Shown here: positions 33,250-41,568 of the stretch, in pieces
Layout of the letters: every line of letters starts with the position of its first letter
Numbering within the stretch: the stretch's first letter is position 1
Assembly (NCBI GenBank): GCA_937876375.1
Contig: CALEHY010000008.1
Location: 1 to 64,000 of the forward strand
Direction: 5' to 3'
DNA from: an uncultured Clostridia bacterium
Lineage (GTDB): Bacteria; Bacillota; Clostridia; Oscillospirales; Acutalibacteraceae
DNA: 64,000 nt
Notes under the pieces: model-generated
What the model was told of the DNA's origin: nothing
Databases searched by the model: none
Seen by the model: the letters and a program-made list of their open reading frames with translations, nothing else
Position numbers and translations under genes: made by a program

Positions 33250-35442
33250 TTAGTTTCTTGGTCTTCTTGGACCTCTGTTGTCTCTGCGTGGCTTGCGTGG
33301 AGCATCGTCGATTTCGTTCTCTGCTTCCATGCCCTCAACCTCGATGAGATAATCTCTACGAGATAGGTTGATTCTGCCCTGATCGTCAATTTCGATACAC
33401 TTTACACAAATTGAGTCGCCAACAGCAACGATATCCTCAACATTCTCTGTTCTCTTAACGTCAAGACGAGAAATGTGTACAAGACCCTCTTTACCAGGAG
33501 CAATCTCTACGAATGCACCGAAGTTCATAATTCTTGTAACAATACCGTTGTAGAAAGCACCAACCTCTGGGTCAGTAGCGATAAGCTTGATTACACCAAC
33601 AGCAGCCTCGCACTTTTCAGCATCAACACCAGATACGAACACACGGCCGTCCTCTTCAATATTGATCTTAACCTCGTACTCTGCCTGAATTTCCTGGATA
33701 ACCTTGCCACCCTTACCGATAACGTCACCAATCTTGTCTGGGTTGATAGATAGAGTGTACATTTTTGGAGCATACTTTGATAGCTCTGCTCTTGGCTCGC
33801 CAATAACTGGTAGCATAATTTCATCAAGGATATAGAATCTAGCCTTCTTTGTCTTTGCAAAAGCTTCCTTGATGATTTCTGGAGTAAGACCATGTACCTT
33901 TAGGTCCATCTGAATAGCTGTGATACCCTTCTTTGTACCAGCAACCTTAAAGTCCATATCACCATAGAAATCCTCTAGACCCTGGATATCAACCATTGTC
34001 ATAAAGTCGCCATACACACCCTGATCACCTGTGATAAGACCACAAGAGATACCAGCAACTGGAGCCTTGATAGGAACACCAGCAGCCATAAGCGCAAGTG
34101 TTGAGCCACAGATTGAGCCCTGTGAGGTAGAACCATTTGATGATAGAACCTCTGATACAACACGGATAGCATATGGGAACTCATCAACTGATGGAAGAAC
34201 TGGAACAAGAGCCTTCTCTGCTAGAGCGCCGTGACCGATTTCACGTCTACCAGGACCTCTTGATGGCTTTGTCTCACCAACAGAGTATGATGGGAAATTG
34301 TAGTGATGGATATATCTCTTTTCTGTCTGCTCATCAAGACCATCAAGCTGCTGTGCATCGTTGATAGGACCAAGTGTAGCAACAGAAAGAACCTGTGTCT
34401 GACCTCTAGTGAACATACCAGAGCCGTGTACTCTCGCAAGTAGATCAACCTCTGCGTTAAGTGGACGGATATCGTCGATACCACGACCATCAACTCTCTT
34501 GTGCTCATCCTTTAGCCAAGCACGAACAACATGCTTCTGAACAAGATACATAATCTCGTCAAGCTTAGCCTCGCAGCCTTCAAATCTCTCGTCAAACTTC
34601 TCGTGAACTGCGTCATAGATAGGAAGAAGAGCCTCATCACGAACATTCTTGTCGTCTGTGTCAAGTGCCTTCTTAACGTCCTCAATGCAGAACTCCTCAA
34701 TCTCTGCCATAATAGCTGGATCTGGATCAGATGACTCGTAAGCGAACTTTGGCTTGCCGATTTCATCAACAATGCTCTGGATGAACTGAACAATCTTCTT
34801 GTTCTCCTCGTGACCAGCCATAATAGCCTCGAACATTTTGTCATCCTCGATCTCGTTACCACCAGCCTCGATCATAGCAACAAGATCAGCTGTAGAAGCA
34901 ACTGTAAGAACAAGGTCTGATACAGCTCTCTGCTCTAGTGTTGGGTTGATAACGATCTCGCCATCAACAAGACCAACATTAACACCACTGATAGGACCAT
35001 CCCATGGAATATCAGAAATAGCGATAGCAGCAGATACACCGATCATAGCTGTAATCTCTGGTGAACAGTCAGGGTCAACAGACATAACTGTTGCAACAAC
35101 AGAGCAGTCATTACGTAGATCCTTTGGGAACAAAGGACGGATAGGACGGTCGATGCATCTTGAGGTTAGGATAGCCTTCTCTGATGCTCTACCCTCTCTT
35201 CTCTGGAAAGAGCCAGGGATACGACCTACTGAATACATTTTCTCCTCGTAGTCAACTGATAGTGGGAAGAAATCCACACCCTCACGAGGCTTTGCTGATG
35301 CTGTTACGTTACAGAGAACCTCTGTCTCACCGTAACGAGCAAGGATTGAAGCGTTAGCAAGTCCAGCCATCTTACCAGTCTCAAGTGTAAGCTTTCTGCC
35401 TGCTAGCTCTGTTTCCCATACTTTAAAATTCTTGAAAAACAT
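33250..35442 (-). CDS. pnp: polynucleotide phosphorylase
   Basis: This 730-residue exoribonuclease has two RNase PH domains: the first holds GKMAGLANASILARYGETEV, the second GRGIDDIRPL and the phosphate-binding SNGSTSQGSICG. A KH domain contains IGDVIGKGGKVIQEI (about 575). An S1 domain (about 620-690) holds the FGAFVEI and EGLVHISRL motifs. The tail is a basic Arg-rich stretch. It degrades RNA 3'-5' with phosphate. It lies downstream of rpsO as in most bacteria, separated by the rpsO terminator and a long leader hairpin at 35466-35556. Confidence 0.97.
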   Translation of the reverse strand: MFFKNFKVWETELAGRKLTLETGKMAGLANASILARYGETEVLCNVTASAKPREGVDFFPLSVDYEEKMYSVGRIPGSFQRREGRASEKAILTSRCIDRPIRPLFPKDLRNDCSVVATVMSVDPDCSPEITAMIGVSAAIAISDIPWDGPISGVNVGLVDGEIVINPTLEQRAVSDLVLTVASTADLVAMIEAGGNEIEDDKMFEAIMAGHEENKKIVQFIQSIVDEIGKPKFAYESSDPDPAIMAEIEEFCIEDVKKALDTDDKNVRDEALLPIYDAVHEKFDERFEGCEAKLDEIMYLVQKHVVRAWLKDEHKRVDGRGIDDIRPLNAEVDLLARVHGSGMFTRGQTQVLSVATLGPINDAQQLDGLDEQTEKRYIHHYNFPSYSVGETKPSRGPGRREIGHGALAEKALVPVLPSVDEFPYAIRVVSEVLSSNGSTSQGSICGSTLALMAAGVPIKAPVAGISCGLITGDQGVYGDFMTMVDIQGLEDFYGDMDFKVAGTKKGITAIQMDLKVHGLTPEIIKEAFAKTKKARFYILDEIMLPVIGEPRAELSKYAPKMYTLSINPDKIGDVIGKGGKVIQEIQAEYEVKINIEEDGRVFVSGVDAEKCEAAVGVIKLIATDPEVGAFYNGIVTRIMNFGAFVEIAPGKEGLVHISRLDVKRTENVEDIVAVGDSICVKCIEIDDQGRINLSRRDYLIEVEGMEAENEIDDAPRKPRRDNRGPRRPRN

Positions 35443-35465
35443 TCTTTTTTACCTCTCATAAAATA

Positions 35466-35556
35466 TTTATTTTAATAGGAGGGCGAATAGTAATAAATTC
35501 AAGGTACACGCTCGATATACCCTCAACTTACTACTATTTTTTGCTCCTCCTATTGA
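35466..35556 (-). promoter_or_regulatory. long hairpin in the pnp leader
   Basis: On the minus strand AATAGGAGG...AATAGTAGTAA is followed about 40 nt later by TTATTACTATT...CCTCCTATT. The two halves pair into one extended stem ending shortly before the pnp ribosome site. In E. coli a pnp leader stem is cut by RNase III for autoregulation; a similar role here is inferred. Confidence 0.65.
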
Positions 35557-35575
35557 AACCAATTAATGAAAACAA

Positions 35576-35605
35576 GGCAGGCGATACAAATATATATCAC
35601 CTGCC
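35576..35605 (-). terminator. rpsO terminator
   Basis: GGCAGGCGATA and TATCACCTGCC pair imperfectly; on the minus strand TTGTTTTC follows. It lies 10 bp after the rpsO stop. Confidence 0.7.
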
Positions 35606-35614
35606 GCAATTAAA

Positions 35615-35917
35615 TTACTCTGCTGCTTCAGCGTCAGCTGAGTTACGCTCGATTGTGTTACGAATGCCTAGCTTTGCGATAAGCTGACGATACTCGTTAA
35701 CGTCCTTCTTGTAGATATAAGCTAGAAGATTTCTTCTGTGACCTACCATCTTTAGAAGACCACGACGTGAGTGATGGTCCTTCTTGTGAACCTTTAGGTG
35801 CTCTGTAAGCTCGTTAATTCTCTTTGTAAGAACTGCAACCTGTACCTGAGCTGAACCTGTGTCGCCCTCGTGTGTAGCGTATTCTGCCATAATTGCTTGC
35901 TTTTCTGCCTGTGTCAT
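35615..35917 (-). CDS. rpsO: 30S ribosomal protein S15
   Basis: This 100-residue protein has the S15 core GSAQVQVAVLTKRINELTEHLK, then HKKDHHSRRGLLKMVGHRRNLLAYI, the highly conserved rRNA-binding block. It binds 16S rRNA early in 30S assembly. The C-terminus has an unusual acidic extension, NSADAEAAE. ATG 35917 has GAGGTG 6 bp upstream; the GTG at 35926 overlaps that site. A consensus promoter lies at 36014-36042, leaving a leader of about 95 nt. Confidence 0.95.
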   Translation of the reverse strand: MTQAEKQAIMAEYATHEGDTGSAQVQVAVLTKRINELTEHLKVHKKDHHSRRGLLKMVGHRRNLLAYIYKKDVNEYRQLIAKLGIRNTIERNSADAEAAE

Positions 35918-36013
35918 AATTTTCACCTCATTATAAATATTTGTTCACGAAAAACACAGTAGTGGGTAGTGAATAGCGTCCCCAAAACCGAGTCCTCCGT
36001 ACACAGCGATGAG

Positions 36014-36042
36014 ATTATAACATATAATATATGATTTGTCAA
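36014..36042 (-). promoter_or_regulatory. rpsO promoter
   Basis: On the minus strand, TTGACA (36042-36037) and TATAAT (36019-36014) are 17 bp apart, matching the consensus exactly. Confidence 0.85.
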
Positions 36043-36093
36043 AGAAAATTTTTATATTATAATATATAAGAAAAATTTGTGTATAAAAAATGC

Positions 36094-36121
36094 TTGACAA
36101 ATGCTTGCAAGGTGATATAAT
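36094..36121 (+). promoter_or_regulatory. rplU promoter
   Basis: TTGACA (36094-36099) and TATAAT (36116-36121) are 16 bp apart. Confidence 0.85.
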
Positions 36122-36126
36122 AATTA

Positions 36127-36200
36127 AGCCGCATATTATGGGCTGTCAAGATATATCGATATGATATACGCCTATCGTAGCGAGACTTATGAAGGAGATA
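36127..36200 (+). promoter_or_regulatory. ribosomal protein L21 leader
   Basis: The 5' UTR has GCCGCATATTATGGGC, an AGATATATCGATATGATATACGC-type hairpin region, and CTATCGTAGCGAGACTTATG just before the ribosome site. These resemble the L21 leader (Rfam) of Firmicutes, thought to mediate autoregulation of rplU operons. The identification is from memory of the consensus. Confidence 0.55.
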
Positions 36201-36206
36201 TATACT

Positions 36207-36515
36207 ATGTACGCAGTTATCGTAACAGGTGGTAAGCAGTACAAGGTTGCTGAGGGCGACGTTCTCTATATCGAGAAGCTTGGTATGGACGCTGATGCTG
36301 AGGTAACATTCGATCAGGTACTAGCTGTAAGCACTGACAAGGGCTTCAAGGCTGGCAAGGATTGTGAGAAGGCTACTGTTTCTGCAAAGGTTCTTAAGAA
36401 CGGCAAGGGCAAGAAGATCACTGTCTTCACCTACAAGCCAAAGAAGAACGAGAAGCGCAAGATGGGTCATCGTCAGCCATACACAAAGGTTGAGATCACC
36501 AAGATCAACGCATAA
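36207..36515 (+). CDS. rplU: 50S ribosomal protein L21
   Basis: The protein has 102 residues. MYAVIVTGGKQYKVAEGD is the conserved N-terminus, and the C-terminal KRKMGHRQPYTKVEI is the L21 signature. It binds 23S rRNA domain. ATG 36207 has AAGGAGA upstream. It is first in the rplU-prp-rpmA operon. Confidence 0.97.
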   Translation: MYAVIVTGGKQYKVAEGDVLYIEKLGMDADAEVTFDQVLAVSTDKGFKAGKDCEKATVSAKVLKNGKGKKITVFTYKPKKNEKRKMGHRQPYTKVEITKINA

Positions 36516-36520
36516 TTACA

Positions 36521-36835
36521 ATGATTAGAATTAATTTCACAAAGGCTGACGACCTATTAGTCGGATTTGAATGCAAGGGTCACTCTATGAGTGCCGAAGC
36601 AGGACACGATATCGTATGTGCATTCGTATCCAGTGCTTGCTTTATGACAGCGAACACGGTTACAGAGGTGCTAGGTCTAGATGCTGATGCATCAGCTACA
36701 GACGGATATATGCGACTAGCCATAAATGAATCAGCCAAATCGGCTCAGGATATCCTAAATGGTATGCTACTACATGTAACAGAGCTAGAAAAGGATTATC
36801 CAGAGAACATAAAGGTTACTATTACGGAGGTGTAA
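36521..36835 (+). CDS. prp: ribosomal-processing cysteine protease Prp
   Basis: This 104-residue protein has CKGHSMSAEAGHDIVCAFVSSACF (about 18-41), with the catalytic His in GHS and the Cys in DIVCA. Prp removes the N-terminal extension of L27 in Firmicutes. Its position between rplU and rpmA and the matching cleavage motif in L27 make the role clear. It starts 5 bp after rplU and stops 2 bp before rpmA. Confidence 0.93.
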   Translation: MIRINFTKADDLLVGFECKGHSMSAEAGHDIVCAFVSSACFMTANTVTEVLGLDADASATDGYMRLAINESAKSAQDILNGMLLHVTELEKDYPENIKVTITEV

Positions 36836-36837
36836 CA

Positions 36838-37122
36838 ATGCTTAAGTTAGATTTACAGCTTTTCGCTCATAAGAAAGGTATGGGTTCTACAAAGAACGGC
36901 AGAGATAGTGAGTCTAAGCGTCTTGGCGCAAAGAGAGCTGACGGTCAGTTCGTACTTGCTGGCAACATTCTTTATCGCCAGAGAGGCACACACATCCATC
37001 CTGGCAACAATGTTGGTATCGGTAAGGATGATACCCTATTCGCTCTAATCGACGGTACAGTTAGATTTGAGAAGATGGGCAAGGATAGAAAAAAGGTTTC
37101 TGTTTACCCAGTTGAGCAGTAA
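36838..37122 (+). CDS. rpmA: 50S ribosomal protein L27
   Basis: The protein has 94 residues. It starts MLKLDLQLFAHKKGMGSTKN: the LQLFA motif is the Prp cleavage site, giving a mature N-terminus AHKKG that reaches the peptidyl-transferase centre. RQRGTHIHPGNNVGIGKDDTL is the family core. An intrinsic terminator follows, closing the operon. Confidence 0.97.
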   Translation: MLKLDLQLFAHKKGMGSTKNGRDSESKRLGAKRADGQFVLAGNILYRQRGTHIHPGNNVGIGKDDTLFALIDGTVRFEKMGKDRKKVSVYPVEQ

Positions 37123-37139
37123 TTAAAAGCAAAAATTAC

Positions 37140-37169
37140 GGACTGTCTAGATTAGACAGTCCTATTTTT
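37140..37169 (+). terminator. rplU-prp-rpmA terminator
   Basis: GGACTGTCTA (37140-37149) pairs with TAGACAGTCC (37153-37162), followed by TATTTTT. Confidence 0.88.
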
Positions 37170-37181
37170 ATAGGTGAGTAT

Positions 37182-37823
37182 ATGAATTTGAAAAAATTTA
37201 GAAAACTGTCCCAGTACAATGCCGAAAAGCAGAACAAAAAGGACAATTTTACATATCTTAATGAAAATTATTGCAAAGCTGGTCAAACTGTTCTGCTAGG
37301 TGACAGCATTACAGAGCTATTCAACGACAGAGAAATGTTCAAAGAATACACAGCAAATACTGGACTAGAGGTGTACAATCGTGGCATCAGTGGTGACACA
37401 ACAGACAGACTAATCGAAAGATTGGAGCAGAATGTCATCAATATCCAACCAAAGAATGTTGTGCTACTAATCGGTACTAACGATTTTGGTATCGGTGCTG
37501 ATATTGAATATGTATATAATAATATTGAAACAATAATTGATACCCTATTATCAAAATGTATGGGTGTTAATATTGTGCTAGAGGGAGTTATGCCAGTAGG
37601 AAAGCAAACACAGACCAAAAAGGGCAGAAACAACGCAAAATATCTAAAGCTAAACAAGATGCTAAAAACACTAGCACAAAGTAAAGCTATCAAATTCTTC
37701 GATATAACCGACAAGCTAGCAGACAAGGACGGATATTTCGACCCAAAATACACATACGACGGACTACACCCAAATGTACACGGATTCGAAATCACCAAGG
37801 AAGAAATATTGAAACATATATAA
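37182..37823 (+). CDS. SGNH/GDSL-family hydrolase
   Basis: This 213-residue esterase has block I GDSITELF (Ser about 43), a Gly in block II RGISGDTTDRL, block III GTNDFG (Asn), and block V YDGLHPNVHG with the Asp/His pair. It has no signal peptide, so it acts in the cytoplasm, probably on acyl or acetyl esters. The substrate is unknown. It is preceded by the rpmA terminator and GGTGAG, and followed by a copy of the dispersed palindrome rather than a normal terminator. Confidence 0.9.
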   Translation: MNLKKFRKLSQYNAEKQNKKDNFTYLNENYCKAGQTVLLGDSITELFNDREMFKEYTANTGLEVYNRGISGDTTDRLIERLEQNVINIQPKNVVLLIGTNDFGIGADIEYVYNNIETIIDTLLSKCMGVNIVLEGVMPVGKQTQTKKGRNNAKYLKLNKMLKTLAQSKAIKFFDITDKLADKDGYFDPKYTYDGLHPNVHGFEITKEEILKHI

Positions 37824-37834
37824 AGAGAGTATAT

Positions 37835-37868
37835 AAAACAGGAGGATAATATCCTCCCTTACGGTTTT
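37835..37868. repeat. dispersed palindromic repeat, copy 2
   Basis: GGAGGATAATATCCTCC with flanks taaaaca and cttacggtt matches 16-50. No U-run follows. Confidence 0.6.
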
Positions 37869-37921
37869 ATCTATGTTTTTAACATGAGAACATTCAAAAG
37901 CTTCGAGCCCTATATCAAATA

Positions 37922-37959
37922 AAACAAAAAAGAGTAGGAAAAACCTACTCTTTTTTGTT
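37922..37959 (-). terminator. tRNA-Val terminator
   Basis: AACAAAAAAGAGTAGG and CCTACTCTTTTTTGTT form a long A/U-based hairpin immediately after the tRNA 3' end on the minus strand. Confidence 0.8.
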
Positions 37960-38035
37960 TGGTGGAAACAACAGGGCTCGAACCTGTGACCCTCTGCTTG
38001 TAAGGCAGATGCTCTCCCAGCTGAGCTATGCTTCC
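37960..38035 (-). tRNA. tRNA-Val (anticodon TAC)
   Basis: The 76-nt cloverleaf has acceptor GGAAGCA pairing with TGTTTCC, D-arm AGCTCAGCTGGGAGAGC, anticodon loop CTTACAA (anticodon TAC), T-arm with GGTTCGAGCC, and an encoded CCA. Confidence 0.93.
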
Positions 38036-38084
38036 GTCAGCGATATTGATTATATCACAAATATTTCATTTGTCAAGACATAAT

Positions 38085-38474
38085 TTAATCTTCACAAATA
38101 ATTTTGAATAAATACTTAATTCTGTCCGTCTGTTCTGATAGATACAGATAGCCGAACAATGCCTCAACACCAGTAGCGATATGGTACTCGTTCTGAGATG
38201 CTGATTTTGGATTATGGCCGACCTTAGCATTTCTGCCACGCTTGAATATCGCCATTTCGTCCTCTGTCAGCTCATTCTCTATCTTATGAAATGCAACAGT
38301 CTGTGCCTTGGCAGACACAAACTTGACACTCTCCTTGTGCAAATCATTGACTGGTCTGTTGGCATCGAGAACAAGAGTCTCCCTTACCAAAATCTCATAT
38401 ATACAATCACCAATGAACGCAAGGTTGAGCGGGCTAAGCTGTTTTGGATTAGTATCCTTGTCTACAAATCTCAT
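38085..38474 (-). CDS. mrnC: Mini-ribonuclease 3
   Basis: This 129-residue protein is a stand-alone RNase III catalytic domain without a dsRNA-binding domain. LNLAFIGDCIYEILVRE matches the RNase III signature, and KVGHNPKSASQNEYHIATGVEALFGYLYL holds the second acidic site. In Bacillus it matures 23S rRNA ends and lies beside cysS; here it is downstream of obg, with the obg stop overlapping its start by one base. Confidence 0.88.
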   Translation of the reverse strand: MRFVDKDTNPKQLSPLNLAFIGDCIYEILVRETLVLDANRPVNDLHKESVKFVSAKAQTVAFHKIENELTEDEMAIFKRGRNAKVGHNPKSASQNEYHIATGVEALFGYLYLSEQTDRIKYLFKIICED

Positions 38475-39745
38475 TATGGCACGTACTCAAATTCAATATC
38501 ATAGAGTGATACAATATCACCCTCTTGAATTCCCTTCTCCTTTAATGCGTCAAACACACCACTTTTTTCTAGTACACGCTGCATATACTGTAGCGACTCG
38601 TAATCCTCGATATCGATACCCTTTAGCACCTTTGGGAACCAGTCAGCCTCTACCAAGAAATAGCCGTCCTCTTCCTCTGTAATTCTAAAGCCGGTATCGT
38701 CCTTAATAATAGCCTCTAGAGGAATCTCCTCCTGCTCATATTCCTTAATTGGTGGCAAATCACGAAGCTTGTTCCAAGTGACATTCATAAGCTCCTGTGT
38801 GCCCTCAAGAATAGGCGCACAGATAGAATAATACTCATATCCCTTGCCCTCAACATATGACTTAAAGCGTTCGATATCCTCCAGCTCTGCCATATCAATC
38901 TTGTTGCCAGCAACAATCATAGGACGCTCTGCAAGGTCCGGATTAAACTTTACAAGCTCCTCATTAATCTTTTCAAAATCGTCGATAGGTTCCCTACCCT
39001 CACTGCCACTAACGTCGACAATATGGATAAGCAAACGACAACGCTCAACATGTCGCAAGAACTGGTGACCAAGACCGATACCATCGCTAGCGCCCTCGAT
39101 AAGGCCAGGGATATCAGCGATAACAAAGCTATTGCCCTCACCCATAGAAACGACGCCAAGATTTGGCACAAGGGTAGTGAAATGATAATCAGCAATCTTT
39201 GGCTTTGCTTGGGACACAACAGAGATAAGGCTACTCTTTCCTACTGATGGATAGCCAACTAGACCAACGTCAGCAAGAAGCTTTAGCTCCAAATTTACCT
39301 CCCATTCCTCACCAGGAACGCCAGGCTTTGCAAATCTTGGCACCTGTCTAGTAGGAGTAGCAAAATGAGTATTGCCCCATCCGCCCTTGCCACCCTTGGC
39401 AGCAATAAAGCGTTCGGTCTTGCTCATATCAGCCATAACAGCACCAGAGTTAGACTCCTTGATAATAGTGCCACGAGGCACCTTAATCTCTAAATCTTGA
39501 CCCTTCTTACCATGACAGCGTCCACCCTTACCAGGCTCGCCATTCTGTGCAGAATACTTACGCTTATAGCGAAAATCAGCCAATGTAGCAAGGTTGTCAT
39601 CAACGACAAAGACAATGTCGCCACCCTTACCACCATCGCCACCATCTGGACCACCAGAGGCAACATATTTCTCTCTATGAAAGGCAACAGCGCCAGCGCC
39701 ACCGTCGCCACCCTTAATCTTTACTCTAGCTATATCAACAAACAT
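38474..39745 (-). CDS. obgE: Obg GTPase (ribosome assembly / stress)
   Basis: The GTPase has 423 residues. The Gly-rich Obg fold is at 1-158 (GGDGGAGAVAFHREKYV, GGPDGGDGGKGG). The G domain has GYPSVGKSSLIS, switch ADYHFTTLVPNLG, DIPGLIEGA and NKIDMAE. The C-terminal Obg domain (about 340-423) is present as in many Gram-positives. It acts in 50S assembly, and in Bacillus in sporulation initiation. The AAAGGAA ribosome site gives ATG 39745. It precedes mrnC and follows the GlmS-like gene. Confidence 0.96.
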   Translation of the reverse strand: MFVDIARVKIKGGDGGAGAVAFHREKYVASGGPDGGDGGKGGDIVFVVDDNLATLADFRYKRKYSAQNGEPGKGGRCHGKKGQDLEIKVPRGTIIKESNSGAVMADMSKTERFIAAKGGKGGWGNTHFATPTRQVPRFAKPGVPGEEWEVNLELKLLADVGLVGYPSVGKSSLISVVSQAKPKIADYHFTTLVPNLGVVSMGEGNSFVIADIPGLIEGASDGIGLGHQFLRHVERCRLLIHIVDVSGSEGREPIDDFEKINEELVKFNPDLAERPMIVAGNKIDMAELEDIERFKSYVEGKGYEYYSICAPILEGTQELMNVTWNKLRDLPPIKEYEQEEIPLEAIIKDDTGFRITEEEDGYFLVEADWFPKVLKGIDIEDYESLQYMQRVLEKSGVFDALKEKGIQEGDIVSLYDIEFEYVP

Positions 39746-39815
39746 AATATAAAATTCCTTTGTTATGGTCTGCTGGTATTATAGCACATTTGACACTCTT
39801 TTACAAATAAAATTA

Positions 39816-41564
39816 TTATCCTACCTCTAGGGCACTATCATCCTCTGATAGCAAAATTGCTGTTTTGTAAAACGCAGAGATAATTGGCACTGGGTTTAGC
39901 ACAGGGACACTATCATTAATCGACACGATAGCCTCAAAATCCTTTATCTCTTCCTCAATATTAGTTGCTGTAAAAATCAGCACACTAGCGCCAAGCGACC
40001 TAGCACGACGAAGATATGACAGCACCTGCTGTAGCCACCTGTCATCACTGATGAAAGCAACCACCAGTGCGCCCTCTAGTCCTCTGCCGATGGCACATTC
40101 TATCTCATCAAGCTGACAGCATACTGACGAGATGTCAGCGATAGAACGAAGTCTGCTACTACCCTCTAACGCAAGCGCATAATCGCCTAAATACCCTGTC
40201 GTGACTATTCTATGAGCAGATTTTATTATACTAGATGCCATCTCAATCTGTGGTGATGATTTGACAGAATATGTCACCTTGCCAGATAACGATTCCATCA
40301 TCTTTAGCACCACAGACAGATACAAATCTGACACTACTCTAGTTTTTTCGCCAAAATTAAGAGCCAGCAGCAACAACACCAAATACTGCGATATAAAGCC
40401 ACGAAGAGAGACGATATTGCTATCAAATTCACCAAGAGGGTTAACGATAATATCAGCCAAATCAGCAAGATATGACAGTGGATTGGTGGTCACAGCAAGC
40501 ACCTTTGCACCAACCGATTTTGCCCTCTTAACGACAGAAATTGTAGCGATATCCTCACCAGCATTAGACACAGCAATCAGTAGCATATTCTTGTCAAACG
40601 CTATTGGCGAATACTGTAGCTCACCAGCTGGTGCACAGTAGGTCGGAATGTCCGTAAATTGCATAAAACTGTATGCCCCAAGGCTTGCAGAATAGTAATC
40701 ATTACCTACACCGGTGATGATAATTTGGTCAAATCTGTCGATAATATGACGACTTAATTTCAGCTCATTCATATCGAGCTTGCCGTCCTTAACATAGGCG
40801 TTGGCGACAGATTTTACAGCCAGCGGACAGTAAAAAATCTCATCAGTCAGTGGATAGTTATTCATAGTTGCCACTGGACTAGGCATAGGCATAGCGTTTC
40901 GCTTAATTCTCTTTCTCTTTGAGTCAAAAATCGCCACTCTGTCCCTAGTTATCCTAGCATACTCGCCATCATTTAATGCGAAATATCGCAGAGCAACACC
41001 ATTCATAACGCCTAGCTCACTAGAGATGAAATGCCCTGATTTTGCAACACCGATATATAGTGGTGCATTCCCCTTTTTGCAAAAAATTGTGTCATCATCG
41101 TTGCTAAAGAATGCATATGTCGGATTGCCTACAAGCATACTGTCAAGTCGCAATAGCATATCAGTGTAATTATCACAATCCACAGAGCACAGCAGTGCAA
41201 GGAGCAAATCCTCATCAGTCAAAATTTGAAACGAATTGCCACTATTCTGTTTGAGATAATCAAAATTATCCACCCTACCGTCTAGTGCCAGTGCAAAACG
41301 ATTGCTGCATACTGGTGCACAAGTTAACCTGGACGCACGAGCACGATAATGCACGCTACTCTGTGCCAAAGCAACAAGGCATTCTCTCTGCAGCTCGTTG
41401 ACGCTACTAGCAATTTTTGTCACGTCGCCAATATCCTTAACAGCGACTAAATCATCTCCTAGCCTCATTGCAACGCCTACGCTCTCACCAGGCCAATATT
41501 CTAGTGCAGACAAAAGGCTAGAGCGGCAATCCTCCTTGCCAATATATCCAAATATTCTGCTCAT
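39816..41564 (-). CDS. GlmS-like pseudoenzyme: degenerate glutaminase plus SIS domains
   Basis: This 582-residue protein has the layout of glucosamine-6-phosphate synthase: an N-terminal Ntn-amidotransferase-like domain (about 1-220), then two SIS domains (about 270-400, 430-560). It starts MSRIFGYIG where active GlmS has MCGI, so the Cys nucleophile is Ser. The HNG motif is replaced by LDGRVDN and HTRWATHG is not recognisable. In the SIS part AVSNAGEDIAT replaces SQSGETADT, and the C-terminal catalytic Lys tail is missing. I infer a non-enzymatic or sugar-phosphate-binding regulator. ATG 41564 has AAAGGAA upstream and lies 4 bp after the spoIIE stop, which suggests co-expression in sporulation. 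Confidence 0.72.
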   Translation of the reverse strand: MSRIFGYIGKEDCRSSLLSALEYWPGESVGVAMRLGDDLVAVKDIGDVTKIASSVNELQRECLVALAQSSVHYRARASRLTCAPVCSNRFALALDGRVDNFDYLKQNSGNSFQILTDEDLLLALLCSVDCDNYTDMLLRLDSMLVGNPTYAFFSNDDDTIFCKKGNAPLYIGVAKSGHFISSELGVMNGVALRYFALNDGEYARITRDRVAIFDSKRKRIKRNAMPMPSPVATMNNYPLTDEIFYCPLAVKSVANAYVKDGKLDMNELKLSRHIIDRFDQIIITGVGNDYYSASLGAYSFMQFTDIPTYCAPAGELQYSPIAFDKNMLLIAVSNAGEDIATISVVKRAKSVGAKVLAVTTNPLSYLADLADIIVNPLGEFDSNIVSLRGFISQYLVLLLLALNFGEKTRVVSDLYLSVVLKMMESLSGKVTYSVKSSPQIEMASSIIKSAHRIVTTGYLGDYALALEGSSRLRSIADISSVCCQLDEIECAIGRGLEGALVVAFISDDRWLQQVLSYLRRARSLGASVLIFTATNIEEEIKDFEAIVSINDSVPVLNPVPIISAFYKTAILLSEDDSALEVG

Positions 41565-41568
41565 AAAA

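Noticed and set aside
37283..37798. 171-codon minus-strand frame
   Set aside because: It is antisense to the SGNH hydrolase and has no motifs.
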